Shown: positions 1-8,583 of the stretch, piece after piece
Layout: every line of letters begins with the position of its first letter
Position numbering within the stretch: position 1 is the first letter of the stretch
Assembly (NCBI RefSeq): GCF_000020585.3
Contig: NC_011138.3
Coordinates: forward strand, 1,903,136 to 1,967,135
Source of the DNA: Alteromonas mediterranea DE
GTDB taxonomy: Bacteria; Pseudomonadota; Gammaproteobacteria; Enterobacterales; Alteromonadaceae
DNA length: 64,000 bases
Direction of reading: 5' to 3'
The notes under the pieces: generated by a model
Told to the model about the DNA's origin: nothing
The model's database searches: none
The model's input: the letters and a program-made list of their open reading frames with translations, nothing else
Translations under genes and position numbers: made by a program

Positions 1-609
1 GCCATTAGCGACTATCTTTCTGAGTTCGGCGGACAGGGTTTCGCGTTAAACGTGACTGATAAAGACAGCGTTGATGCAACACTTAAAGCCATTAACGAAG
101 CGCATGGTGGTATCGACATCTTGGTCAATAATGCCGGTATCACACGTGATAATCTGCTAATGCGTATGAAAGATGACGAGTGGCAAGATATTATTGATAC
201 CAACTTAACATCGATATTTACGCTGTCAAAAGCCGTACTTCGCGGTATGATGAAGAAGCGCTTTGGTCGCATTGTTAATATTGGCTCTGTGGTAGGCAGC
301 GCGGGTAATGCGGGTCAAGCTAACTATGCCGCCGCTAAAGCAGGGGTCATTGGTTTTTCTAAGTCAATGGCGCGAGAAGTGGCTTCTCGTGGCATTACTA
401 TCAACGTTGTTGCGCCAGGTTTTATTGATACCGATATGACAAAAGCGCTGAGCGATGACCAAAAAGAAGCCATTTTTAAAGATATTCCGGCCAACCGTTT
501 GGGTGAGCCTGATGAAATTGCAGCCACTGTTGCTTTCTTAGTAAGCGATGGCGCAGCCTATATTACAGGCGAAACTATCCATGTAAATGGTGGTATGTAT
601 ATGGGGTAA
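1..609 (+). CDS. fabG: 3-oxoacyl-ACP reductase FabG (5' end outside window)
   Basis: NADPH-dependent reduction of 3-oxoacyl-ACP in type II fatty-acid synthesis, cytoplasmic. The reading frame is open from base 1, so about 40 N-terminal residues, including the glycine-rich cofactor loop, lie upstream. About 202 residues are visible: the NNAGITRD motif, the catalytic Ser in NIGSVVGSAG, the YAAAK motif (YxxxK) and a C-terminal GETIHVNGGMYM typical of FabG. A GTG at 52 is only an internal codon. The gene heads the usual fabG-acpP-fabF order. A 10-bp perfect hairpin starts at the stop codon. Confidence 0.96.
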   Translation, partial: AISDYLSEFGGQGFALNVTDKDSVDATLKAINEAHGGIDILVNNAGITRDNLLMRMKDDEWQDIIDTNLTSIFTLSKAVLRGMMKKRFGRIVNIGSVVGSAGNAGQANYAAAKAGVIGFSKSMAREVASRGITINVVAPGFIDTDMTKALSDDQKEAIFKDIPANRLGEPDEIAATVAFLVSDGAAYITGETIHVNGGMYMG

Positions 610-630
610 ATTCGCAAAAATTGCGAATTT
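608..630 (+). terminator. hairpin at fabG stop
   Basis: Perfect 10-bp inverted repeat (608-617 / 621-630, loop AAA) followed by only a few T residues. It overlaps the fabG stop codon. It may be a weak terminator or an mRNA-stabilising hairpin that sets fabG apart from the much more abundant acpP message. Confidence 0.5.
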
Positions 631-697
631 TCCCTAGTTTGGGGTGGTATTTACCCGAACTTGGATGTAAAAATAGTATTTTACGAATTTCGAATGT

Positions 698-714
698 CGC
701 TGGTTTGACCAGAA
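698..714. promoter_or_regulatory. candidate FadR-like operator before acpP
   Basis: Palindrome CTGGT-TTG-ACCAG at 700-712. The FadR operator known from E. coli and Vibrio has the core CTGGTNNGACCAG, which this fits exactly. It lies upstream of a plausible acpP promoter (TTGCAA at 734-739, 17-bp spacer, TAAACT at 757-762). Identification is by motif only; no fadR gene is visible in the window. Confidence 0.5.
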
Positions 715-733
715 AATTTCTTTAAACTGGTGC

Positions 734-762
734 TTGCAAGGATCAACCTTGCAAAATAAACT
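734..762 (+). promoter_or_regulatory. putative acpP promoter
   Basis: TTGCAA (734-739) and TAAACT (757-762) are 17 bp apart. The same stretch contains a 7-bp inverted repeat, TTGCAAG/CTTGCAA (734-740 / 748-754), which could be an operator or leader hairpin. Weak consensus match, so tentative. Confidence 0.3.
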
Positions 763-808
763 AGCGGCACTTTTATTATCTAGTGACGTTTAAGGGAAAC
801 CTAGAATT

Positions 809-1048
809 ATGAGTAACATTGAAGAACGCGTTAAGAAAATCATCGTTGAACAACTTGGCGTGAAAGAAGAAGAAGTAAAAGCAGAAGCTTCATTCGTTGA
901 CGACTTAGGCGCTGATTCACTTGACACAGTTGAACTAGTAATGGCTTTGGAAGAAGAATTCGATACTGAAATTCCAGACGAAGAAGCAGAAAAAATTACT
1001 ACTGTTCAATCAGCCATTGATTACATCAACGCTAACAAAGACGCTTAA
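809..1048 (+). CDS. acpP: acyl carrier protein
   Basis: Carrier of growing acyl chains in type II fatty-acid synthesis, cytoplasmic. The 79-residue, very acidic protein has the usual family length. The motif [15 protein letters not shown] carries the phosphopantetheine-accepting Ser at residue 37, followed by the acidic recognition helix. The ATG is preceded by an AGGGAAA-type ribosome site. It lies between fabG and fabF as in most gammaproteobacteria. A strong intrinsic terminator follows at once, which would make a separate, abundant acpP transcript. Confidence 0.98.
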   Translation: MSNIEERVKKIIVEQLGVKEEEVKAEASFVDDLGADSLDTVELVMALEEEFDTEIPDEEAEKITTVQSAIDYINANKDA

Positions 1049-1062
1049 GTCTTAATAGCGAC

Positions 1063-1089
1063 AAAACGGCTCTTCTACAGAGCCGTTTT
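1063..1089 (+). terminator. intrinsic terminator between acpP and fabF
   Basis: AAAACGGCTCT / AGAGCCGTTTT (1063-1073 / 1079-1089, loop TCTAC) followed by T residues. An 11-bp perfect stem inside the fatty-acid cluster should lower read-through into fabF. Confidence 0.85.
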
Positions 1090-1127
1090 TGTATCTCCTA
1101 CCTTTAGTTCCAAAGCGAGGGCTTTTT

Positions 1128-2366
1128 GTGACAAAACGTCGCGTAGTGGTTACTGGTCTTGGAATGCTTTCACCATTAGGTCTTAATAGCGAAGACACAT
1201 GGCGCAAATTGCTCGCGGGCGAGAGCGGCATCGGTGAAATCACCCATTTTGATTGCAGTAACTATTCAACCCGTTTCGCAGGTCAAATTAACGACTTTGA
1301 TCCGCAGGAATACATAGAAAAGAAAGAAACCAAGAAAATGGACCGCTTTATCCAGTTGGGTATCGCTGCCGGCAAACAAGCCTTGGTCGATTCTGGTTTT
1401 ACTGTTTCACCAGACAATGCGCACCGTGTAGGCGTAGCTATTGGTTCAGGAATTGGTGGTTTAGAGCAAATTGAACAAAACCACTTAAAACTGACAAATA
1501 GCGGTCCTAAGCGCGTGTCGCCATTTTTTGTGCCATCAACCATTACCAATATGATTTCAGGTTTTTTGTCTATCATGGAAGGGTTGAAAGGACCGAATTT
1601 GAACATTGTGACTGCTTGTACTACAGGTGTTCACAATATAGGTATTGCCGCAAGAACCATTGCTTACGGCGATGCTGATGCCATGCTTGCAGGCGGCGCA
1701 GAGGCGTCAATTACGCCGCTAGGAATGGCTGGTTTTGCCGCTGCGCGAGCCCTGTCTTCGCGCAACGACGATCCACAAGCCGCAAGCCGCCCATGGGATA
1801 AAGACCGTGATGGTTTTGTCATGGGTGAGGGCGCTGGCGTAGTTATGCTTGAAGAATACGAAGCCGCTAAGGCCCGTGGTGCGACTATCTATGCTGAGCT
1901 TGTTGGTTTCGGTATGAGTGGCGATGCCTATCACATGACATCACCGCCAGCAGATGGCGAAGGTGCCGCGGCGTCAATGCAAAATGCAATTAACGACGCC
2001 AAGTTAGATGCGAGCGAAATTGGTTATGTTAACGCACACGGTACCTCAACCCCTGCCGGTGATATTGCCGAAGTCGCCGCGGTAAAACGCGTATTTAACG
2101 ACCACGCATACAAACTGCTGGTTAGCTCAACAAAGTCGATGACGGGTCATTTACTTGGTGCAGCAGGATCAGTTGAAGCCATCTTCACTATTTTGGCACT
2201 GCGTGACAAAATGGCGCCACCGACCATCAACTTAGATGAGCCGGGCGAAGGCTGTGACCTAGACTTCGTGGCAAATAAAGCCAAAGCCTTCAGCGAAGAT
2301 TACGCGCTATGTAACTCTTTTGGATTCGGCGGTACTAACGGCTCGTTGATATTTAAGCGTATATAA
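1128..2366 (+). CDS. fabF: 3-oxoacyl-ACP synthase II FabF
   Basis: Condenses malonyl-ACP with acyl-ACP in chain elongation. At 412 residues it matches the family (about 413). The thiolase-fold Cys-His-His triad is visible: Cys in [12 protein letters not shown] (about residue 163), His in [11 protein letters not shown] (about 303) and His in [12 protein letters not shown] (about 340). The GTG at 1128, preceded by GAGG, gives the conserved N-terminus [17 protein letters not shown]. An upstream in-frame TTG at 1089 would add 13 unconserved residues that start inside the acpP terminator, so I rejected it. A terminator follows at 2401. Confidence 0.97.
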   Translation: MTKRRVVVTGLGMLSPLGLNSEDTWRKLLAGESGIGEITHFDCSNYSTRFAGQINDFDPQEYIEKKETKKMDRFIQLGIAAGKQALVDSGFTVSPDNAHRVGVAIGSGIGGLEQIEQNHLKLTNSGPKRVSPFFVPSTITNMISGFLSIMEGLKGPNLNIVTACTTGVHNIGIAARTIAYGDADAMLAGGAEASITPLGMAGFAAARALSSRNDDPQAASRPWDKDRDGFVMGEGAGVVMLEEYEAAKARGATIYAELVGFGMSGDAYHMTSPPADGEGAAASMQNAINDAKLDASEIGYVNAHGTSTPAGDIAEVAAVKRVFNDHAYKLLVSSTKSMTGHLLGAAGSVEAIFTILALRDKMAPPTINLDEPGEGCDLDFVANKAKAFSEDYALCNSFGFGGTNGSLIFKRI

Positions 2367-2400
2367 AACGCGTTTCAAACGTAGTTGTAATTTCAAATAT

Positions 2401-2423
2401 AAAGGCAGCAACTCGCTGCCTTT
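2401..2423 (+). terminator. fabF terminator
   Basis: AAAGGCAGC / GCTGCCTTT (9-bp stem, loop AACTC) followed by a run of T residues, 35 bp after the fabF stop. Confidence 0.9.
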
Positions 2424-2521
2424 TTTTGTACCGGCTTGATATGGCCCTTACGCTATAAGTTGTCTGGCTAGTACAAGTTGGTATACTTCTCCCACGATAA
2501 AAAGACATAAAAGAGTAGGCT

Positions 2522-3370
2522 GTGAGAATAATCCCTAGCGCTACGCCTATTTCACCGAGTGATAGGGCCTTCAATTATGGTGATGGTGTATTTTCTACTC
2601 TATTGGTGCACAACCAAAAGCCACAACTGTATTCTTATCACCTTTCTCGGTTAGAACACGATGCGGCCGCGATAAAAATTACCGTCGATACCTGTGCCTT
2701 GGAAACCGCTATTAACGAACAGATAGCGGCGTTCAGCAACTCGTCGAATGATATTTCCCCATCAAAATATGTATTAAAAGTACATGTTTCGGGCGGACAA
2801 GCGGGCAGAGGCTATGCACGAAGTGAAGACAATGTGCCTTTGGTCAGGTTCAGTCAGCATCCCTATCCTGCACATTACGAGGGGATGGCTAAGCAAGGTA
2901 TGTCATTAATTTGTGCACAAACCCGACTGGCTATTCAGCCGTTGCTTGCAGGTGTAAAGCACATGAATAGATTAGAGCAGGTACTGATAAAGCATGAAGT
3001 TAATGAAGCACATGCCGATGATGCCCTTGTATGCGACACCAACGATAACTTAATTGAAGCAAGTGCCGGTAACGTCTTCTTCTATTCGCAGGGTGAGTGG
3101 TATACCCCTTCGCTCAAAGGAAGTGGGGTGAATGGCGTGGTCAGACAGTGTTTGATTGATTCGCTGCTAAACAATAATCACACCTTACACGTAGGTGAGT
3201 ATCAGCTTTCACATATTGGCAATGCTAGTGCCGTGGTGATCACCAATGCGTTGATGGGCGTGATGCCGGTGAAAAGCGTGCGTATGCCAGATCACAGCAA
3301 GTTAGAATTTGACGTGGCAAGTGAAAGCGTTCTTGAATTAAGTAATTTGTTGGCACGCGCCCTACGTTAA
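2522..3370 (+). CDS. pabC: aminodeoxychorismate lyase PabC
   Basis: PLP-dependent fold-IV lyase that converts 4-amino-4-deoxychorismate to p-aminobenzoate and pyruvate for folate synthesis. At 282 residues it is close to E. coli PabC. Visible features are the N-terminal DRAFNYGDGVFSTLLV motif, the PLP-lysine region GVKHMNRLEQVLIKHE and the EASAGNVFFY motif typical of fold-IV aminotransferase-like enzymes. It starts with GTG after AGTAGG. The fabF-pabC-mltG-tmk-holB order supports the call over a branched-chain aminotransferase. Confidence 0.93.
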   Translation: MRIIPSATPISPSDRAFNYGDGVFSTLLVHNQKPQLYSYHLSRLEHDAAAIKITVDTCALETAINEQIAAFSNSSNDISPSKYVLKVHVSGGQAGRGYARSEDNVPLVRFSQHPYPAHYEGMAKQGMSLICAQTRLAIQPLLAGVKHMNRLEQVLIKHEVNEAHADDALVCDTNDNLIEASAGNVFFYSQGEWYTPSLKGSGVNGVVRQCLIDSLLNNNHTLHVGEYQLSHIGNASAVVITNALMGVMPVKSVRMPDHSKLEFDVASESVLELSNLLARALR

Positions 3371-3462
3371 TGTGTACAGCGGTTTAACTAATTTTAATCA
3401 ATGTAGTAAAGAGTAAAAATGGACGTGTTATTTAAAAATCAGCACATTGGGTACGCGCAAGT

Positions 3463-4482
3463 ATGAAGCGTACTGTCGTATTTCTGTTATCACTTGTATT
3501 CATCGTCGTGATTGTGGGTGCGTCTTGTGTGATGTACGTATCGTCGCAAGTGACAGCCCCCATAAAGCTGAAGGACGATACGCTATTTACCATTGAAAAT
3601 GGCAGTAACGCCTACCGCACGGTTAAACAGCTTCGCAACGCGGGTATGGTTGACGTTTCTCCTTTTATCGCCAAAGTATGGCTTAAGTTTTTTGCCGGCA
3701 GTACGTCGGTAAAATCTGGTAGCTACATGTTGCGCCCTGGCCAATCACTGGTTGATGCCTTTACTCTGTTTACACAAGGCGACGAGCATTTATTTGCCGT
3801 AAGTTTAGTAGAAGGCCTGACACTCGCGCAGTGGCTTGAGGCGCTACGGGCGAATCAAGATTTGGTTTTTGATGTAAATGAGCAAACCCTCAGCAACTTA
3901 ACACAGGGCAACGGTGTTGATTGGTGTTGTGAAAATGCACAGCACACAGAAGGTGTGTTTCTAGCAGATACTTACTTTTTCACAAAGGGCACGAAAGCGA
4001 GTGACGTGTTAAAAAGAGCACACAGGGCACTGATAACATTCGTTTCCCAAGAATGGGAGAAACGGGCTGAAGACCTGCCTTTATCATCACCGTACGATGC
4101 ACTGATTTTGGCGAGTATTATTGAAAAAGAAACCGCGGTACCTAAAGAACGCGATATGATAGCCGGTGTTTTCATAAATAGGCTTAATAAAAATATGCGA
4201 CTTCAAACCGACCCTACTGTCATTTACGGTATAGGGTCAGAGTTTGATGGCAATATTACTCGTAAGCACTTACGTACGGCTACGCCATACAATACTTACG
4301 TTATTAAAGGGCTTCCACCCACGCCTATTGCAATGGCAGGCAAGGCGGCAATACATGCAGCTCTTCATCCATTAGCGACCGACGCCTTATATTTTGTGGC
4401 TAAAGGCGATGGCAGTCACCAGTTTTCGAACACGTTAAAAGCGCATAATGCGGCGGTTAGAAAATATCAATTAAAGCGTTAA
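3463..4482 (+). CDS. mltG: endolytic murein transglycosylase MltG
   Basis: Inner-membrane lytic transglycosylase that cuts nascent peptidoglycan strands (YceG family). A single N-terminal membrane segment (about residues 5-27) is followed by a LysM-like region and the YceG domain. The catalytic Glu lies in LASIIEKETAVPKERDMIAG, and the conserved LQTDPTVIYG and PYNTYVIKGLPPTPI motifs follow. At 339 residues the length is typical. It sits 92 bp after pabC and 66 bp before tmk, as in related genomes. Confidence 0.95.
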   Translation: MKRTVVFLLSLVFIVVIVGASCVMYVSSQVTAPIKLKDDTLFTIENGSNAYRTVKQLRNAGMVDVSPFIAKVWLKFFAGSTSVKSGSYMLRPGQSLVDAFTLFTQGDEHLFAVSLVEGLTLAQWLEALRANQDLVFDVNEQTLSNLTQGNGVDWCCENAQHTEGVFLADTYFFTKGTKASDVLKRAHRALITFVSQEWEKRAEDLPLSSPYDALILASIIEKETAVPKERDMIAGVFINRLNKNMRLQTDPTVIYGIGSEFDGNITRKHLRTATPYNTYVIKGLPPTPIAMAGKAAIHAALHPLATDALYFVAKGDGSHQFSNTLKAHNAAVRKYQLKR

Positions 4483-4548
4483 TCGGGTGGGTAGTGGATA
4501 GATACCTGCTGTTATAATCTAAAGAAAGAACAGAGTTGATTTAAAGCA

Positions 4549-5217
4549 ATGCGCGGAAAGTTTATTGTAGTAGAAGGCCTTGAAGGGGCAGGAAAAAGCT
4601 CGGTAATCGGGTTGATTGTAAAAGCGTTAACAGACGCTGGAATGCGCGTGGAGCAAACTCGTGAGCCGGGCGGTACCCCAATGGCTGAAGCGATTAGAGA
4701 GTGTGTTAAGCACGACTGGGACGAAACAGTAAGCGAAGAAACCGAATTACTGCTTATGTATGCGGCTCGCGTTCAGTTACTGACCAATAAAATTTACCCT
4801 TCGCTTAACGCAGGTGCTTGGGTGGTGGGAGACAGGCATGATCTTTCTTCGCAGGCTTATCAAGGCGGAGGCCGAGGTGTCAGTGAAAAAACCATGACCG
4901 CAATTAGCGATATTGCTCTTAACGGGTTCAAGCCAGATTTAACCCTTTATCTAGACGTAGACCCAGCCGTGGGTTTAGAAAGAGCGCGTGGTCGCGGCGA
5001 GCTTGATCGAATTGAGCAAGCGGGTTTAGGCTTTTTTGAGCGTACGCGGGCCAGATATTTATCCTTGGCTGAAAATGATGAGAGCATCATTGTTGTTAAT
5101 GCTATGCAGCCCATGGAACAAGTGCATCAAGATGTCATTTCCATTATTGCTAATTATGTAAGCCAGCACATTGACGAAGGTAGCGAGTCGCACAAAACCG
5201 ATCAGGGGAATAACTAA
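4549..5217 (+). CDS. tmk: thymidylate kinase
   Basis: Phosphorylates dTMP to dTDP using ATP. At 222 residues it shows the P-loop GLEGAGKSS, the [11 protein letters not shown] motif that binds the nucleotide, the [16 protein letters not shown] segment and a LID region rich in Arg ([13 protein letters not shown]). The stop codon overlaps the holB start by one base (TAATG), so the two are probably translationally coupled. Confidence 0.97.
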   Translation: MRGKFIVVEGLEGAGKSSVIGLIVKALTDAGMRVEQTREPGGTPMAEAIRECVKHDWDETVSEETELLLMYAARVQLLTNKIYPSLNAGAWVVGDRHDLSSQAYQGGGRGVSEKTMTAISDIALNGFKPDLTLYLDVDPAVGLERARGRGELDRIEQAGLGFFERTRARYLSLAENDESIIVVNAMQPMEQVHQDVISIIANYVSQHIDEGSESHKTDQGNN

Positions 5218-6104
5218 TGCCAGTGCTGCCTTGGTTTACAGCTACCTATACCTCTTTAATTTCCCGTTACTTAGCAAAAAAACTGCACCATGGCTTATTG
5301 CTAACGGGGGTGAGTGGGATAGGCAAAAACCAACTTGCACTAGGCTTAAGTAATACGTTGCTGTGCAAGCACCCAAGTGTTGATGGCCCATGCGAGCAGT
5401 GTCAAAGTTGTCACTTAAGGCAGGCAGGTAACCATCCAGATTTTCATATTCTTGAAAGTGAAAAACAGCTGGGGGTAGACAAAATTCGCGAGGGCATTGC
5501 TAAGCTATCCGGTACTGCACAAATGGGCGGGAATAAAGTTTTATTAATCCCCAAGGCTGACACTATGACAGAGGCAGCGGCTAATGCGCTGTTGAAAACC
5601 TTGGAAGAGCCCACAAATAATACCTTCTTACTTCTGATTACCGACAGCGTAAATAAACTTATGCCAACCATACTTAGTCGTTGCGAGCGGCAAGTGTTGT
5701 CACTGCCGTCAGTATCAGAGAGTTTGAACTACTTAAAAGCGAAAGGCGTAGAAGATGCTAGCGACGCGTTACTTGCAGCCTATGGCTATGCACCGCTTCG
5801 GGTAGAGGAGGCCTTGTCGGGTGACGATGACCTCAGCTACCGTCACTTCAGTGATGGGATGCAAGCGCTCTTAGCGGGCGACGCAAATGTGCAAGCACAA
5901 ACCCTTGCTAACAAGTGGCAAGACAATGCTCAGCAAATAGCATTGTGGTGTCAGCAATTGTCCCATAATGAATATGTAAAACGTCAGCAAGAGACAGATT
6001 ACAAGCGTTACGCAGCGTGTGTTGAAGCAGTGAAAACTTTGCAGCACGCGGGTGTGAACAAGTCTTTGGTGCTTTTCGGGTTATTAAAAAAGTTTCAACG
6101 TTAA
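5217..6104 (+). CDS. holB: DNA polymerase III delta' subunit
   Basis: Clamp-loader subunit of the replicative polymerase. The 295-residue AAA+ protein has a modified P-loop (GVSGIGKNQ), a zinc-binding cysteine cluster (CKHP...CEQCQSC), the segment EAAANALLKTLEEP and the SRC motif (LSRCERQ), all standard for delta'. The start ATG overlaps the tmk stop. A helical collar domain forms the C-terminus. No pilZ-domain gene follows, unlike in some relatives. Confidence 0.94.
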   Translation: MPVLPWFTATYTSLISRYLAKKLHHGLLLTGVSGIGKNQLALGLSNTLLCKHPSVDGPCEQCQSCHLRQAGNHPDFHILESEKQLGVDKIREGIAKLSGTAQMGGNKVLLIPKADTMTEAAANALLKTLEEPTNNTFLLLITDSVNKLMPTILSRCERQVLSLPSVSESLNYLKAKGVEDASDALLAAYGYAPLRVEEALSGDDDLSYRHFSDGMQALLAGDANVQAQTLANKWQDNAQQIALWCQQLSHNEYVKRQQETDYKRYAACVEAVKTLQHAGVNKSLVLFGLLKKFQR

Positions 6105-6164
6105 CAGCATGGCGAAGGCAATGTCGTTGCCAAGCGGTTAACTTCAAAAAAATATAGGTGTAGT

Positions 6165-6956
6165 TTGTTTGTAGATTCTCATTGTCATTTAGACCGACTT
6201 AAACAAGGGCCAGAAGCGCTCGCAGAGACGTTGGACTTTGCAAGAACGCGTGGTGTTGAACATTTTCTTTGCGTGTGTGTATCTGTTAATGATTACGACA
6301 GCATGCTAGAGACGGTGAGCAACTTTGACGATGTTTCTGTGTCCTGTGGTGTTCACCCGTTGCATCAGGACGAAGCGTGTAGTTTTGAGGAACTTTTAGA
6401 AAAAGCGCAGCGTGAAGAAGTGGTGGCTATCGGCGAAACTGGGCTAGATTATTTCTATAGCCCCGAGAGCAAAGAGGTACAGTTAACCTCGTTTGTTGAT
6501 CATATTAAGGTTGCCAATGAAACGAAGAAACCGTTAATCATTCACACCCGTGATGCAAGAGAAGATACCATTAACTTGCTGCGTGAGCACAAAGCGTCGC
6601 ATACAAAAGGCGTTTTGCATTGCTTTACCGAGTCGCTAGAAATGGCCCAAGCAGCCATAGAGATGGACTTTTATATCTCTATTTCGGGCATCGTTACCTT
6701 TAACTCTGCGAGCGAGTTGCGCGAGGTTGTGAAAGCGATACCGCTTGAACGCCTTCTTATTGAGACAGATTCCCCTTGGCTAGCCCCTGTACCCCATAGA
6801 GGCAAACAGAATCAGCCTGGCTATGTGGTTGAAGTCGCTGAGTTCATAGCAGACTTGAAAGGTGTTTCTGTACAAGAGTTAGCCGAAGCTACTACGCAGA
6901 ACTTTTATAGGTTGTTTTCCCTTGCTGGCAATAAACGCGTTGCTAGCAATAACTAA
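6165..6956 (+). CDS. TatD family metal-dependent hydrolase (YcfH-type)
   Basis: Metal-dependent deoxyribonuclease-like amidohydrolase-fold protein. At 263 residues it shows the metal motif DSHCHLD near the N-terminus, the GETGLDYFY motif, HTRDA, the HCF segment and the C-terminal ETDSPWLAP motif. It begins with TTG (6165); no better start exists because the metal motif follows immediately at residues 4-9. It is the last conserved member of the tmk-holB-tatD group, and the YcfH paralogue is usually found here. The substrate is uncertain for this subfamily. Confidence 0.93.
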   Translation: MFVDSHCHLDRLKQGPEALAETLDFARTRGVEHFLCVCVSVNDYDSMLETVSNFDDVSVSCGVHPLHQDEACSFEELLEKAQREEVVAIGETGLDYFYSPESKEVQLTSFVDHIKVANETKKPLIIHTRDAREDTINLLREHKASHTKGVLHCFTESLEMAQAAIEMDFYISISGIVTFNSASELREVVKAIPLERLLIETDSPWLAPVPHRGKQNQPGYVVEVAEFIADLKGVSVQELAEATTQNFYRLFSLAGNKRVASNN

Positions 6957-6976
6957 TATAGTGCATGGAGATAGCT

Positions 6977-7534
6977 ATGCCCCAGTGGCGACAAGGACTG
7001 ACAAAAAGTTTGCATCAAACCCGTAGCGTACCTGAGAGTCGCTACTTTCAGCTTGCCTCAGTAGATAGCAACGGGGTGCCTTATTGCCGTACCGTGGTGT
7101 TTAGAGGCGTGACTGATGACAACCAGTTAGTCGTTATCTCTGACACCCGCTCAGAAAAGTTTGAACAACTTAGTCAAACCCCTGAAGCCCACGTTTGTTG
7201 GTACTTTTCTAAAACCCGGGAACAATACCGCTTTTCTTGCAAAGCATCGCTAGTCACCCTTGAACAAGATGACGAACTTGTCACGTCTCAGTGGAATAAA
7301 TTATCGGATGCTGGCAAAAAGCAATTTTTATGGGGAGAGCCGGGCACGCCCAGAAATGATGGGTCAGCATTACAAATTGAAGGGAGTTTTGACAAGGTGC
7401 CAAATCACTTTTGCACCATACTCCTTGCCATTAATAGTGTTGATTACTTAAATCTTAGAGGTAACCCACAACACCGCGAGTGGCATCATAAAGATGAGAA
7501 TGGTAACTGGGTCAGCCAGTCGCTCATTCCCTAA
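6977..7534 (+). CDS. PPOX-type FMN-dependent flavoprotein
   Basis: About 185 residues, related to pyridoxamine-phosphate oxidase-like flavoproteins (the Pyridox_oxase_2 type seen in cyanobacterial and proteobacterial proteins), not to canonical PdxH. Motifs include SRYFQLASVDSNG, RTVVFRG, the FMN-contacting DTRSEKFEQL and a C-terminal LRGNPQHREWH. The ATG at 6977 is preceded by GGAG with a 6-base gap; an ATG at 6965 is possible but overlaps that site. It follows tatD by 20 bp. The reaction is unknown. Confidence 0.85.
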   Translation: MPQWRQGLTKSLHQTRSVPESRYFQLASVDSNGVPYCRTVVFRGVTDDNQLVVISDTRSEKFEQLSQTPEAHVCWYFSKTREQYRFSCKASLVTLEQDDELVTSQWNKLSDAGKKQFLWGEPGTPRNDGSALQIEGSFDKVPNHFCTILLAINSVDYLNLRGNPQHREWHHKDENGNWVSQSLIP

Positions 7535-7580
7535 CGTGGTAACGGGCGTGGTTTTCTAACCCCCATTATTAACCACAAAT

Positions 7581-7624
7581 AAAAAGCCCTGTTGCATGCG
7601 AAACACTAAGCAAAAGGGCTTTTT
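7581..7624. terminator. bidirectional terminator
   Basis: AAAAAGCCCT / AGGGCTTTTT (7581-7590 / 7615-7624) with an inner TTGC/GCAA pairing. It lies between the convergent flavoprotein and SDR genes and has T runs on both strands. Confidence 0.8.
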
Positions 7625-7733
7625 AACTATCTCTATCTAAGGGCTCTCTTCCCGAGGTAACTAAACCTAAGTTGTTTTAATTCAAGCATCTCTACCTAAG
7701 GGGTCTATAACTAAGGAGTGTATACGCTTACCC

Positions 7734-8366
7734 TTAGAAGACCTGAGAAATTGGCGTATCACCTTTAAATAGGTATGTAATTACGTTGTCCTCACCTTTT
7801 CGGCTAATACTTTCAACAATAGCGGTTGCTACGTCTTCTCGTGGAATGACGGCGTCATCTTTGTTGTTTGGCATATCAGTGCGGACCAAGTGAGAACCCG
7901 GTTCGTTCAAAAGCGTTCCAGGGCGCAAAATAATGTGATGTAATCCGCTGTTAATTAGGTGCTCGTCAGCCATATGCTTGGCGACTAAGTAAGGCTTAAT
8001 TTCTGAAGATACTGCGTCGGGGTCGCCGGCTCCAATTGAACTCACCATTACAAATTTTGACGTGCCCGCAGCTTTGGCGTAGTTAACGGCATTGCGCGCG
8101 GCCCATAAGTCAATCATCAGTGTTTTATCTGCCCCGGTATTACCGCCTGACCCCGCCGTAAACACGGCAATATCAATACCTTCAAAATGTGCAGAAAAAT
8201 CTTCTTCTAAGTTTTGCTCTACCACGGTTAAATCATCGTTTTGAATGTCAGATAATTTTTCAGGGCTTCTTACCGGTGCTAACACTTTGTGGCCCGCATC
8301 TAAAAGTTTAACCGTTGCCTGTTTACCAATTTGTCCCGATGCGCCAATAACTAACACATTCGCCAT
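7734..8366 (-). CDS. atypical SDR, NAD(P)-binding (NmrA/YwnB-like)
   Basis: About 210-residue Rossmann-fold protein with an N-terminal GASGQIGKQ dinucleotide-binding loop, an FTAGSGG motif and a VSSIGAGDP segment. These fit the NAD(P)H-binding atypical short-chain dehydrogenases of unknown substrate. The ATG at 8366 has an excellent AGGAGG site (8375-8380 on the complement); a start at 8393 would lie upstream of that site and is rejected. It stands alone, convergent with the flavoprotein gene. It may be a redox or nucleoside-diphosphate-sugar-type sensor, but this is only family-level inference. Confidence 0.85.
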   Translation of the reverse strand: MANVLVIGASGQIGKQATVKLLDAGHKVLAPVRSPEKLSDIQNDDLTVVEQNLEEDFSAHFEGIDIAVFTAGSGGNTGADKTLMIDLWAARNAVNYAKAAGTSKFVMVSSIGAGDPDAVSSEIKPYLVAKHMADEHLINSGLHHIILRPGTLLNEPGSHLVRTDMPNNKDDAVIPREDVATAIVESISRKGEDNVITYLFKGDTPISQVF

Positions 8367-8583
8367 GATATAAACCTCCTTGCAATGCAACATGCATATC
8401 GTGAATAAAAACTGAGTTCATGTTTGTTAGAAAGGTAAAGTAAAAAGCGATCAATGTGTGCGACAAATAACATGATAACGAGGTTGTCGACATTACATCA
8501 GGTGTTAAAGCACTTGCTCGTTCTTAAAACGAGCGCCAGTTTTAGATTACAATAAGTAGGTTGTTAGAAGGATGAATTCGCTA

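Noticed and set aside
1089..1127. TTG start of fabF 13 codons upstream
   Set aside because: It lies in the acpP terminator and adds residues not found in FabF; the GTG at 1128 gives the family N-terminus.
7630..7710. Near-repeat of TCTA(T/C)CTAAGG in the gap after the flavoprotein gene
   Set aside because: Only two short imperfect copies; not enough for a repeat family or CRISPR. No CRISPR array or prophage was seen anywhere in the window.
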